A DNA stretch of 18,228 nucleotides from JADJPL01 sp041183125 (GTDB taxonomy: Bacteria > Bacteroidota > Bacteroidia > Chitinophagales > Saprospiraceae), in contig JBEGMH010000268.1 of assembly GCA_041183125.1 (NCBI GenBank), forward strand, positions 1 to 18,228. The letters run 5' to 3'. How positions within the stretch are numbered: position 1 is the first letter of the stretch; every line of letters begins with the position of its first letter. Below, piece after piece: positions 1 through 8,286 of this stretch. Both the position numbers and the translations under genes were made by a program. The notes under the pieces are model-generated. The model did no database searches. It saw nothing but the letters and a program-made list of their open reading frames with translations, and was not told the origin of the DNA.

Positions 1-14
1 TTTGTCCACACGAA

Positions 15-165
15 GGCTTTTTGAGGGAGTCTAACTGCCTTAGATGACCGAAAAAAGGCACAGTGTGGGAAAAAAAGGGCCTTTTTGACCCCTTGATGAT
101 CCCCCTCGCAACAAGTCTAACGGCCTTTTTGACCCCTTGATGATTCCCCTCACAACAAGTCTAAC
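15..165. repeat. 44-bp tandem duplication plus a degenerate partial copy
   Basis: Two head-to-tail 44-bp units lie at 78-121 and 122-165 and differ at only two positions (C/T and G/A). Each runs from GGCCTTTTTGACCCC to ACAAGTCTAAC. A shortened third version at 15-35 keeps the two ends (GGCTTTTTGA and AGTCTAAC) but lacks the middle. The units abut directly with no spacer, so this is not CRISPR. The block sits in the 237-bp non-coding stretch upstream of the protease gene, and I see no gene in that stretch. The near-identity suggests a recent duplication; a role in termination of an upstream gene or in control of the protease is only a guess. Confidence 0.85.
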
Positions 166-237
166 CGTTAAATTTTTTACCCCCTGTGAAAATCACGTAA
201 AATTTGGTACCTTAGGGCATTGTAAAAAAAATAGTTT

Positions 238-3030
238 GTGCGAATACCCTTATCCCTGCTTCTAATCCTTGAGGTCCTCAGTCTTTCTGTGCACGGCCAG
301 GATGCCGCACACGCCTGGCTGGCGCCTACCGCGTTTGCCATAGAGGATATCCCACAGCGGATTTTGCCCTACAGCGACAACGAGGCCCTTTACCTCGACG
401 AAATGTCGCAACGGCGTACGGGAAGGGCGCCCCGATTCGCCCGGACGATAGAGGTGGACGTACAACCTAAGCAAAGCGGTTCCTGGGAGGAGCTCCCCGA
501 CGGCAGGTCGGTCTGGCGGTATCGGGTAGCCTCTCCGGGCGCTTATTCGCTCAACCTGGGGTTCGAACAGTTCCAGCTTCCGGAAGGCGCGGTATTTTTG
601 CTATACGACCCTAACAGGGAACGGGTGTTCGGGCCGTTTACCGCAGCAGACCAGGAAGCGCACGGCACGTTTTGGTCGCCCCTGTTAGAGGGCGACGCGC
701 TCGTACTGGAAGTACAGCTCCCCGCCTATGCCAAACGGGAAGAGCTAGGGCTCCAGCTCCGCTATATCAACCACGATTTTGTCGGAATAACCCGCTTGTT
801 TTCGGGGAGTTGCAACATTGACGTCCTCTGTGGTGCCGCCGACGGGGTGCCGGAACTGGACGCTTTCCGCGACGTCATCCAGTCGGTGGCCAATTATACC
901 GTAGAGGGGAAATACCACTGTACCGGCTTTTTAGTGAACAATACCGCTGGCGACTGCCGCCCCTTGTTCCTCACCGCCAAGCACTGTGAGGTGGACAGTA
1001 CGAACGCATCCAGCGTCGTCGTCTATTGGAACTACCAGAACAGCACCTGCCGCGCCGTCAACAGCACGGCCAACGGAAAGCCGGGGAACGGGAGCCTGAA
1101 CTTGTACAACATCGGCACCGTTTTCCGCGCTGCCTGGTCATCTGCCGACATGACGCTGCTCGAGTTAGACGACCCGGTGCGACCGGAGGCCAACGCTTTT
1201 TTTGCTGGCTGGAACGCCGACTCGCTGATGCCCCCGCGCGGGGTGGCGAGCATCCACCACCCCTCCTCGGAAGAGAAGCGCTTCAGCTTTTCCACGAAGT
1301 CGGTTTATCGGGGTTCCTGGGGCCGGGGGGCATTGCAAGTAGCCAATGGCGACCATCTGATCGTGCCGTCCTGGGACAAAGGGGTTACGGAAGACGGCTC
1401 CTCCGGCGGGCCCTTGTTCAACGCCTCGCAACAAGCCATAGGCCACCTGCACGGCGGGGCGGCTGCCTGCGGCAACCAGGCCTTTGACGCCTTTGGCTGG
1501 ATCGCAGCCTCCTGGGAGGGCGGCAGAACGCCCAGGACCCAGCTGCGGGCCTGGCTGGACCCGCTCAACAGCGGTGTAAAGTCCATAAGCGGCCGCTGGG
1601 AGTCGCGCTGCCGGAAATCGCTGGTTGCCGATTCGCTCTCCCTTGCGTTGTGCGCGGGGAGCTCGGGGGTGTTTGTCCTGCGGCCCAACAGCGGTTTTTT
1701 AAAAGATACCCGCCTGAGTGTTTCCGGGGCGGCCGGGCTTCAATTTTCCATAGACAACCCCATTGTCAAGGCAGGGGTGAACGCCCGGCTCACCGTACAG
1801 GCTTCGCCTGGATTGCCCAGTGCGCGCTATCCGGTTACCATCCGTGCGACTGACGGCGAGGACACCATCCTGCTCCTCTTGGCCGTGGACGTGCGCAATG
1901 CGCCGGGCAGCGTGCGCAACCCTTTTCCGGAGAACGGGGCGCAACGCGTGCCTATCCGACCCCGATTGACTTGGGCACCCCTGCCCGGCGTGGACAGTTT
2001 CCGCATCGTCCTTTCACGGGATCCCTCTTTTCCGGTGGGCGATCGAATAACGAGGGTAGCCCGTGATACGGCCCTGCTGTTAGATACGCTGCGCTTCGGC
2101 ACCACCTACTACTGGCGTATCGAAGGGCTCAACGGTTGCGGGGTGGGCAGCCAGGCCGTGTTCTCCTTCCGCACCACCCCCGACCTACGGCTGGAGCTCA
2201 GTGCGGTCCCGGCGGAAGCCTGCCAGGGTAGTGCTTTGTCTTTTCGCTTGTTCGTAGGGGCGGGCTTTAACCCACCCATCACCCTGGAGGGAAGGCTGCC
2301 AAACGGGGCACTGCTCCCCCTGCGCACCGTACCCGAGGGAAGCAGTGCCCAGCCTGGTTCCTGGACGGAAGTGCGCATAGACAACCTTTCCTCGCTCGCA
2401 AAGGGCAGCAACACCATCACCTTCATTGCCCGCGATGCCCAGGTGGAGACGCAACATATTGAAAAACTGACCCTTATCACACCTCCCGATGCCCCGGCCC
2501 TGCTGCGGCCCTCGCCCGACACGGCGTTCCTGCTCACCCAGCCTACGCTGAGCTGGGGCACAGGAGCGGGGGCCAGCACCTATACCGTGGAACTCAGCCG
2601 GTCGCCGGGGTTTGAAGCGATCCTGCAGAGCTATAACACTGGCACTGCCCTGCGGAGACAACTTTCGCCCCTGGAGGCGGGGGCATTCTTCTGGCGCGTC
2701 AAATCGGTCAACCTGTGTGGGACAAACGTGTCGGAAACCCGCATGTTCAGCGTGCATACCGGCAATCTTTCTGCGATGAACACCCTTCAGGTCGCTATTG
2801 ACCCCAACCCTAGCGACGGGCTGGTTCAGGTATTGATTTCCGACCCGGTCAATGAATTCAGCATAGACCTTTACAATATGGCGGGCCAGCATTTGCAGCG
2901 CGTCGAAACCCAACCCGCTCAAACGGTTTGGAGCCTGGATTTGTCGCGCTATCCCGAGGGAGTGTATATCCTGCGCTTACAGCACCGATTGGCCAGCCTG
3001 AGCCGCCGGATTGTGCTACAGCGCCCTTGA
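238..3030 (+). CDS. Secreted trypsin-like (S1, lysyl-endopeptidase-like) serine protease with T9SS sorting domain
   Basis: Exported serine endopeptidase of 930 residues. An N-terminal signal peptide (about 1-20, ending VHG-Q) is followed by a pro-region, then a chymotrypsin-fold domain at about 215-445. The triad is readable: His249 in TAKHC, Asp304 in SADMTLLEL and Ser389 in GSSGGP. Cys228 to Cys250 resembles the disulfide-rich layout of bacterial lysyl endopeptidases; Lys specificity is not proven. Two fibronectin III-like modules follow (about 560-650 and 752-842, each with a YYWR or FFWR strand). Residues 852-930 are a T9SS type A sorting domain (PNPSDG, then PEGVYILRL), so the protein should cross the outer membrane through the Por machinery. 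An in-frame TAG at 232 forces the GTG start at 238; no later start keeps the signal peptide. The gene stands alone on its strand. Confidence 0.9.
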   Translation: MRIPLSLLLILEVLSLSVHGQDAAHAWLAPTAFAIEDIPQRILPYSDNEALYLDEMSQRRTGRAPRFARTIEVDVQPKQSGSWEELPDGRSVWRYRVASPGAYSLNLGFEQFQLPEGAVFLLYDPNRERVFGPFTAADQEAHGTFWSPLLEGDALVLEVQLPAYAKREELGLQLRYINHDFVGITRLFSGSCNIDVLCGAADGVPELDAFRDVIQSVANYTVEGKYHCTGFLVNNTAGDCRPLFLTAKHCEVDSTNASSVVVYWNYQNSTCRAVNSTANGKPGNGSLNLYNIGTVFRAAWSSADMTLLELDDPVRPEANAFFAGWNADSLMPPRGVASIHHPSSEEKRFSFSTKSVYRGSWGRGALQVANGDHLIVPSWDKGVTEDGSSGGPLFNASQQAIGHLHGGAAACGNQAFDAFGWIAASWEGGRTPRTQLRAWLDPLNSGVKSISGRWESRCRKSLVADSLSLALCAGSSGVFVLRPNSGFLKDTRLSVSGAAGLQFSIDNPIVKAGVNARLTVQASPGLPSARYPVTIRATDGEDTILLLLAVDVRNAPGSVRNPFPENGAQRVPIRPRLTWAPLPGVDSFRIVLSRDPSFPVGDRITRVARDTALLLDTLRFGTTYYWRIEGLNGCGVGSQAVFSFRTTPDLRLELSAVPAEACQGSALSFRLFVGAGFNPPITLEGRLPNGALLPLRTVPEGSSAQPGSWTEVRIDNLSSLAKGSNTITFIARDAQVETQHIEKLTLITPPDAPALLRPSPDTAFLLTQPTLSWGTGAGASTYTVELSRSPGFEAILQSYNTGTALRRQLSPLEAGAFFWRVKSVNLCGTNVSETRMFSVHTGNLSAMNTLQVAIDPNPSDGLVQVLISDPVNEFSIDLYNMAGQHLQRVETQPAQTVWSLDLSRYPEGVYILRLQHRLASLSRRIVLQRP

Positions 3031-3032
3031 CG

Positions 3033-3066
3033 GGGAGGAGGCAAAAAGCTCTTTTTACCCCCTCCC
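3033..3066. terminator. Bidirectional hairpin terminator between convergent genes
   Basis: The arms GGGAGGAGGCAAAAAG (3033-3048) and CTTTTTACCCCCTCCC (3051-3066) pair over 16 positions with two mismatches. A5 and T5 runs lie near the loop rather than as a trailing U-tract. It fills the 46-bp gap between the stop codons of the protease (plus) and the beta-barrel gene (minus), the expected place for a shared terminator. Confidence 0.6.
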
Positions 3067-3076
3067 TGCAATAGGT

Positions 3077-3754
3077 CTATTTGTTTTCCGGCCGTTCATA
3101 CCCCGTGCCTTTCACCGGTTTGATGCCGGCGAAATAGAGTTGCATCCCCACGGAGATTTCAAATTTGTTCGTTTTCGTCACGACGTTCTGCGTGGCTTCC
3201 CCGATTTGGATATCAAAATCGCTCCGGGCGTACTTGTATTTCACCATTGCTTCTATACCTATCCCGGCATCTGAAAATACGGTCAATCCAGGTCCTATCC
3301 CGGCGGCAAAGATGTTCGTATTGATTTCCTGCTGTATATCCCCGATATGCTGCACGTCGCTGGAGTTGCCGAAGCCAAAACCGCCCTCCGCAAAAAAAGC
3401 CATGTCCCGGGCAACCGGATAGTAGAAACGACCAAAAGGGCCAAACAGGAGGTCACTGTCTTCCACACGGCTCTCCCCCGGGTCTTTCACCTGGTTCAGG
3501 GTATAGTCCATACGAATACCAATGGCCAGGTCGCGGATAAGAAAATACCCCACCCCCGGAAAGACCCCGAAAAGCGTCGAGGTAGGGCTTTCTTCCGAAA
3601 CATTCCCCCCAGCCGTAGTGCTGTTGATATTGGAACGCGCGGTGCTAAGGCCAAACTGGCTCCCTGCCAAAAAGTTGCCCTGCGCCGTAGGCTGGCCCGT
3701 CAAGGCAAACACGGCTACCGCAAGCAACAACAAGGTCAATGCAATCTTTCTCAT
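3077..3754 (-). CDS. Small outer-membrane beta-barrel protein
   Basis: A 225-residue protein with a clear signal peptide (about 1-25, MRKIALTLLLLAVAVFALTG, cleavage near TAQ-G). The rest alternates hydrophobic and polar residues with many Gly and aromatic residues (for example FGPFGRFYYPVARDMAFFAEGGFGFG and NKFEISVGMQLYF), the pattern of an eight- or ten-stranded outer-membrane barrel of the OmpA/OmpW-like porin-family superfamily. No catalytic motif is visible, and it could be a structural or adhesive barrel. It lies 166 bp downstream of the export operon on the same strand, so it might be read through from that operon or have its own promoter in 3755-3920, where I see no convincing TAnnTTTG box. 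The ATG at 3754 is the only start that keeps the signal peptide. Confidence 0.75.
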   Translation of the reverse strand: MRKIALTLLLLAVAVFALTGQPTAQGNFLAGSQFGLSTARSNINSTTAGGNVSEESPTSTLFGVFPGVGYFLIRDLAIGIRMDYTLNQVKDPGESRVEDSDLLFGPFGRFYYPVARDMAFFAEGGFGFGNSSDVQHIGDIQQEINTNIFAAGIGPGLTVFSDAGIGIEAMVKYKYARSDFDIQIGEATQNVVTKTNKFEISVGMQLYFAGIKPVKGTGYERPENK

Positions 3755-3920
3755 GGCGCTTGGTTTTGATTTTCGAATCGTGGGCTTATGGCTGGTATTC
3801 CCATCATCAAGCCCAATCCTTTGACGTATGGTACGGCAATTTCACCTACCGCGCAGTGAGCAACAGCATTGTATCGGAATGATTTACGTCAGTAAGGTAT
3901 GGGAGAGCCCTGGGAATCGC

Positions 3921-5135
3921 TCAAAAACTGAACTTTGTGCGCAAAAAAACCGCCTGTACCGGGCTGGAAAAGCGTTGGTCGGCACTGCGGTTGGCCACAA
4001 TCTGAGCGACCAGGTCGAGGTCCCAGTTGGGGGCCATGGAAAGGGTGAGCAAGGGGTTTAGGAAGAAAGCACGGGATTCTACCGGGCTGTAGATCAGGGA
4101 TAATCCACCGTACAGAAGCGGGGTAATCGGCTGGTTGGCCTGTATAAAAAGCGCGTGCCGGAAAGGGTACAGGTTTTTTGCTGAAAGCCGAAAGCCAAAA
4201 AGGCCCTGAATATCGCCGCGCACCGCCCCGAGGCTGTTGTACAGATAGCCCGCCTGCACATAGAGACTGTTGTTAAAGGAATAATCGCCCGCAACGGTAA
4301 GGGCAAACGCTTCTTGTCCCCCCTTGCGCACAGGGGCGAAATAGCTGGCTTCCCCTTTCAGCCCTGCGTTGCCGAGGTTTCCCGCCCAGCCGGCACCTAA
4401 CACCAGGTCTTCCCGCACATATCCACCCAACAACTGCCAGTCGAACTGCAGGGCATTGAATTTCCACAGAAGAGCGGCCACCGCGTCTTCCCTGCGTTCA
4501 AATGCCTTGACCGCCAGTTCCACGCTGGACGCGGCGCCGCTGAAGTAGCGCACGCGCAGGGCATCGCTCCCCGGGCGCTCTTCGTAATCGAAATCGGTAA
4601 ACGAAAACGCATTGAACACATCGTTGGGGTTCCAGACCGTTCCAATGCCCCAGTTGATGCGCTGCCGCCCCAGGCGGACCTCCCACTTGTCGCGGGAATA
4701 CTCGGCGTAGAAGCGGTCTATCATGCTGTGTACCACCCAGGCATTGCCATCGTGTAGAACGACAGACAAGTCGAGCACGTCGTTGTTCGCATCGTCTATC
4801 AGGCGGTCGTAGTCGGGTTGTGCGCGCACCAGGTCGCCAAAAAAAGCGCGGGTGCGCAGTTCGGCCCGCAGGGAGAGGCGTTCGGTGGGCGTCCATCGCA
4901 GGTTGGTGCGCTGGTGGAGGAGGTTGTCCTGCAAAAAGCGGTCTCCGTTGGGCTCATTGAAAAAGAGCCAGGTCTGGAGGTTTTTCATGTAGCCGCGTAC
5001 TTCCCAGGAGGACGGGGCAGGTGTGGCCACCTCCGACAAGGTGTCCTGGGCGCCTATCCGACCGAAGGACAGGGCCCAGAAAAGCAATGCGACGCCCCAT
5101 GCGACGGCTTTTGTACCGCTCCACATCCGGCTCAT
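3921..5135 (-). CDS. Outer-membrane beta-barrel of the putative export operon (alginate-export/DUF1302-like)
   Basis: A 404-residue protein with a signal peptide at about 1-29 (hydrophobic AVAWGVALLFWALSF, cleavage near IGA-Q), amphipathic beta-strands throughout and a C-terminal Phe (RTKFSF), the usual BAM recognition end. The motif GRQRINWG (156-163) followed by NPNDVFN (169-175) is typical of alginate-export and DUF1302-type barrels. It is the last gene of a five-gene operon, and its ATG overlaps the stop of the ATPase gene by four bases (ATGA), so the two are translationally coupled. In proteobacteria, DUF1302 barrels are paired with LolA-fold DUF1329 proteins and RND pumps; here the partner is an ABC transporter. 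The likely role is the outer-membrane exit or receptor for cargo delivered by the LolA-like protein; the cargo is unknown. Confidence 0.75.
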   Translation of the reverse strand: MSRMWSGTKAVAWGVALLFWALSFGRIGAQDTLSEVATPAPSSWEVRGYMKNLQTWLFFNEPNGDRFLQDNLLHQRTNLRWTPTERLSLRAELRTRAFFGDLVRAQPDYDRLIDDANNDVLDLSVVLHDGNAWVVHSMIDRFYAEYSRDKWEVRLGRQRINWGIGTVWNPNDVFNAFSFTDFDYEERPGSDALRVRYFSGAASSVELAVKAFERREDAVAALLWKFNALQFDWQLLGGYVREDLVLGAGWAGNLGNAGLKGEASYFAPVRKGGQEAFALTVAGDYSFNNSLYVQAGYLYNSLGAVRGDIQGLFGFRLSAKNLYPFRHALFIQANQPITPLLYGGLSLIYSPVESRAFFLNPLLTLSMAPNWDLDLVAQIVANRSADQRFSSPVQAVFLRTKFSF

Positions 5136-5821
5136 CCCTGTTTTTTTTCGTCGGAAGCAATGCGGCCATCCACGAGGGTGAGTACCCTGCGGGCACGCTC
5201 GATGACCCGTTGGTCGTGGGTGGAGAAGACGAAGGTGACCCCTTCTTCCCCGTTGAGCCGGGCCATGATGTCGAGCAGGTTGGCGGCAGAGGAGGAGTCG
5301 AGGTTGGCTGTAGGTTCATCTGCCAGGATGAAGGCGGGCTTAGGGGCCAGGGCACGGGCCACGGCGACCCGCTGTTGCTGCCCTCCGGAGAGCTCTCCCG
5401 GCCGCTTGTCCATTTTGTCTTCCAAGCCTACGGCCTGGAGCAGTTCAACGGCCCTTTGCCGGCGTTTTTCCGAAGGCGTATTTTGCAGCAGCATCACGAA
5501 CTCCACATTTTCGAGCGCGGTGAGTACGGGGATCAGGTTGTACGACTGGAATACAAAGCCAATATGGTTTTTGCGGAACTCGATCAACTGGTTGTCGCCT
5601 AGTTGGTCAATATCCATGCCGCCCACTTCCACGTGCCCGCTGCTCGGGCGGTCCAGCCCGCCGATGATGTTGAGCAGGGTTGTCTTCCCGGAGCCCGAAG
5701 GGCCGACGACGGCTGTGAACTCCCCTGCTTCTATGGCCAGGCTGACCCCGTTCAGGGCAGGGACGGGGATTTTGGCTTCGTCGTAGATTTTATAGACGTT
5801 CTCGAGTTTTATGACGGACAT
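5132..5821 (-). CDS. ABC transporter ATP-binding protein, LolD/MacB type
   Basis: Cytoplasmic ATPase of 229 residues, the usual LolD size. Visible motifs are Walker A GPSGSGKT (40-47), Q-loop Gln92 in FQSYNLIP, signature LSGGQQQR (144-151), Walker B FILADEP with Asp168 and Glu169, the D-loop NLDS and H-loop His202. The FQSYNLIP and ADEPTANLDS forms are characteristic of the type VII (LolCDE/MacB/FtsE) ATPases that power mechanotransmission rather than channel transport. It presumably binds both FtsX-type permeases encoded just upstream. It starts 30 bp after the preceding permease stop and overlaps the following barrel gene by four bases. LolD itself, MacB-type efflux or lipid export are all compatible with the sequence; the neighbours favour a LolCDE-like exporter. 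Confidence 0.92.
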   Translation of the reverse strand: MSVIKLENVYKIYDEAKIPVPALNGVSLAIEAGEFTAVVGPSGSGKTTLLNIIGGLDRPSSGHVEVGGMDIDQLGDNQLIEFRKNHIGFVFQSYNLIPVLTALENVEFVMLLQNTPSEKRRQRAVELLQAVGLEDKMDKRPGELSGGQQQRVAVARALAPKPAFILADEPTANLDSSSAANLLDIMARLNGEEGVTFVFSTHDQRVIERARRVLTLVDGRIASDEKKQG

Positions 5822-5851
5822 AGGGATGGGTTTAAAAACGGGTTCCGATAA

Positions 5852-7072
5852 TCAGATTTTCCGGATGGCTTCGACTGGTTTCATGCGGGTGGCTTTGAGC
5901 GCCGGATAGACCGAGGCCAGCAAGGCCGTTACCAACAGTAATAGCGCCGCTTGCCAGTAGGTGGCGGTATCGGTGTGGAAATACACCTCTGTGCCCATGC
6001 CGTATTCGTTCAGGCTTTTGGCAAAGCGCGACAGGTCCAGCGGGTGGATGGAAAAATAGTGGATGGTCAGCCGGCCCAACAGCAAGCCGAGCGGGGCACC
6101 GATCAAGCTGATCAACAGCGTTTCCAGCATGATCATACCAAACACACGGGCTTTGTTCATCCCAATGGCCATGAGCATGCCCAGTTCGCGAAAGCGCTCT
6201 AACACCGCCATCAACATGGTGTTGATGATCCCAAACACCAGCGCCAGGAGGATGATGACCAGGTAAATCAGGGAAACGTACTCGATTTGAGACTCGTACA
6301 GTTGCAGGTCGGGTGCTATCTCGCGATAATTTTCCACCAAAAGCCCCGGAAAAGCCTGCTGTAGCGCTCGTTGCACTATGGGCATATCCGTCGTGGAGCG
6401 ACAGATAACGGCGATTTCATGCACAGAGGCGCTGCCTCCTGCTACCAGCAAGGCGCTCAGCTCGTCCTGGGGAACGAATACGTTCATTTCCTCGTATGGG
6501 GTATTGCCGCTCGCAAAGATGCCCGCGATGCGGAACGCGGCGGTCGTGATGTTTCCTTCCAAATCCTGGAAGGTCAGCACGATTTTGGAGCGCAGTTTGA
6601 CCTGTAGTTTCTCCGCCAATGCTTTTCCCAATAATATTTGATTTTTTTTATTTTTTTCAAAATATTCTCCTTCTATTATTTGTTCCTGCAATTTGCTGAC
6701 GGCTGCTTCGCGGGAGGGTACCACCCCTTTGATCTGTACCCCGCGCGACCCTTTTGCCGAACTGATCATACCATTCGCGAGGGTTCGGGGGCTGAATGCG
6801 ACGACGGCGGGATGCTTCATCAACAGGGTGCTGACGGCGGGCAGGTCTTCGACGACGAAGCGCACATCGCGGTCTTTCTGGTAATCCGGCCGGTGGATCT
6901 GAATATGTGAAACGACTCGGGAGATGGTCGTTTCGACGTAGTGTTCCACCATGCCCGTGGCGAAAGCGGTCATGAAGAGGTCGGCCCAAATCCCGAGGGC
7001 AATCGCGAAGATGACCACGAGGCTGCGCACGGGATTGCGCCAGATATTGCGCCAAGCGAGAAGCGGTACCAT
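5852..7072 (-). CDS. ABC transporter permease, FtsX/LolC-E family (second permease)
   Basis: Inner-membrane permease of 406 residues. The topology is that of type VII ABC transporters: TM1 at about 16-38, a large periplasmic domain at about 40-260, then TM2 265-290, TM3 308-335 and TM4 372-392. The cytoplasmic coupling segment ERFRELGMLMAIGM (292-305) and the C-terminal ATRMKPVEAIRKI are family hallmarks. It begins one base after the stop of the paralogous permease gene, and both proteins open with LAWRNIWRN, so they are tandem paralogues that probably form a heterodimer as LolC and LolE do. Codons for residues 130-151 switch almost entirely to A/T-ending forms, unlike the rest of the gene (see findings). 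The substrate is unknown. Confidence 0.9.
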   Translation of the reverse strand: MVPLLAWRNIWRNPVRSLVVIFAIALGIWADLFMTAFATGMVEHYVETTISRVVSHIQIHRPDYQKDRDVRFVVEDLPAVSTLLMKHPAVVAFSPRTLANGMISSAKGSRGVQIKGVVPSREAAVSKLQEQIIEGEYFEKNKKNQILLGKALAEKLQVKLRSKIVLTFQDLEGNITTAAFRIAGIFASGNTPYEEMNVFVPQDELSALLVAGGSASVHEIAVICRSTTDMPIVQRALQQAFPGLLVENYREIAPDLQLYESQIEYVSLIYLVIILLALVFGIINTMLMAVLERFRELGMLMAIGMNKARVFGMIMLETLLISLIGAPLGLLLGRLTIHYFSIHPLDLSRFAKSLNEYGMGTEVYFHTDTATYWQAALLLLVTALLASVYPALKATRMKPVEAIRKI

Positions 7073-7073
7073 A

Positions 7074-8279
7074 TTATCCGTGCATAGCTTTTACGGGTTT
7101 GATCTTGTGCACTTTCCACAAGGGCAACAAGGCCAGCACCAAGGTGATCAAAAAAACAATCAGGGCCTGGGCCAGGAAAATCCGGACGGAGAGCTCGGCG
7201 GGAAAGACCGGCTCAAAGCCCCACTTGTCCAACAGGGCGGAGTAATCGCCTTCGAAGCGCAGCGGGTATTTTTTGAAGTACGAAACGACCGGTAGGCAGC
7301 AGAGGATGCCCAGGAAGGCCCCGATGAGCCCTAACAGGATGGTCTCGACCCACACGGTGGCGCCCAGCAGCCCGCGTTTCATGCCGATGGCGATCAGCAA
7401 TCCGAACTCGTACTGCCGTTCCCGCATCATCATCAGGACGGTGCCCAACAGGCCGAAAGCAATAATCAGGTAGAGCACGATGTACAAGACGATATTGCCT
7501 GCCCCGTCCAGTTTTTTCGCGTCCAGCAGCTCGGGGAGCAGGGCGGGCCAGTCCATTGTCTCGAATGCGGGGTCGGGAAATACGCCCTGCAGGTGTTGCA
7601 CGGCACCTGGTATCGCTTTGGGGCTATCGAGGTGGAACACCAGGGAGGTGACCATCCCCTCGGCCCCGTAGAACCATTGCGCTTCTTTGAGCGGAAAAAA
7701 CACGAGCAGGCGGTTGAGGTCGGGGGAAGGGTAGTGTAGGATCCCTTTCACCGGATATTTCCCTGCCGCATTCACGCCGTGATAGCCCTGGCTGATCATC
7801 AGCAGGGTATCGCCGACCTCCAGTTTCAGGTTTTCGGCGATACCGGAGCCCAGCACTACGCTGCGGTCGCCGGGGGTCAGGAAATGGCCTTTGACCAGGC
7901 GGCTTTTCACACCCGTCATGGCATCCTCTCCCTGCGGGTCTATACCGGTGGCCATCACGCCCATGGTATTGGAGCCCGTGGACGCCAGGGCGAAGGACTC
8001 CAGGCGGGGCAAGGTGCGCCGTATGCCTTTGCCCAGCACTTGCTTGCCGTCGTAAGGGAAGGCGAGGTCCAGGCTCTGTTCGGCCCAGTAGCCTTTTTGG
8101 TGTACCTGCACATAGCCCGTGTGGAAGTTGACGACGTTGTTGATCATATTGTTCCAGGCCCCTTTCTGGATAGATTCCATCAGGGAGGCGAACAAGACGG
8201 CAAACAAGACCGAGGCGATCGTAATCGAGGTGCGCCGCTTGTTGCGCCAGATATTCCGCCAGGCCAATCGAAAAATCAT
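7074..8279 (-). CDS. ABC transporter permease, FtsX/LolC-E family (first permease)
   Basis: Inner-membrane permease of 401 residues with TM1 at about 17-35, a periplasmic domain at about 36-255, TM2 262-285, TM3 304-335 and TM4 365-392. RERQYEFGLLIAIGM (286-300) matches the family coupling region, and the protein ends in KIKPVKAMHG. It follows the LolA-like gene by 7 bp and precedes its paralogue by 1 bp, so the operon is very compact. Sequence similarity to the second permease outside the N-terminus and the coupling segment is low by eye, which suggests an old duplication with separate roles, as in LolC (carrier docking) and LolE (cargo entry). Which of the two would bind the LolA-like protein cannot be read from the sequence. 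Confidence 0.9.
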   Translation of the reverse strand: MIFRLAWRNIWRNKRRTSITIASVLFAVLFASLMESIQKGAWNNMINNVVNFHTGYVQVHQKGYWAEQSLDLAFPYDGKQVLGKGIRRTLPRLESFALASTGSNTMGVMATGIDPQGEDAMTGVKSRLVKGHFLTPGDRSVVLGSGIAENLKLEVGDTLLMISQGYHGVNAAGKYPVKGILHYPSPDLNRLLVFFPLKEAQWFYGAEGMVTSLVFHLDSPKAIPGAVQHLQGVFPDPAFETMDWPALLPELLDAKKLDGAGNIVLYIVLYLIIAFGLLGTVLMMMRERQYEFGLLIAIGMKRGLLGATVWVETILLGLIGAFLGILCCLPVVSYFKKYPLRFEGDYSALLDKWGFEPVFPAELSVRIFLAQALIVFLITLVLALLPLWKVHKIKPVKAMHG

Positions 8280-8286
8280 AGCGTAT

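Noticed and set aside
78..165. CRISPR-like repeats
   Set aside because: Only two full units, directly abutting without spacers, and no cas genes nearby; a simple tandem duplication explains them.
2185..2922. Minus-strand open frame (245 codons) inside the protease gene
   Set aside because: Lies fully antisense to the fibronectin-like and T9SS regions of the protease; composition is that of a shadow frame.
4818..5786. Long plus-strand open frame (322 codons) opposite the ATPase and barrel genes
   Set aside because: It is the antisense shadow of two genes with clear family motifs, and its translation is Ser/Arg/Pro-rich with no recognisable domain.
7038..8265. Direct repeat TTGCGCCAGATATT at the two permease starts as a mobile-element footprint
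   Set aside because: It encodes the conserved NIWRN residues in both paralogues, so shared ancestry of the coding sequence explains it.
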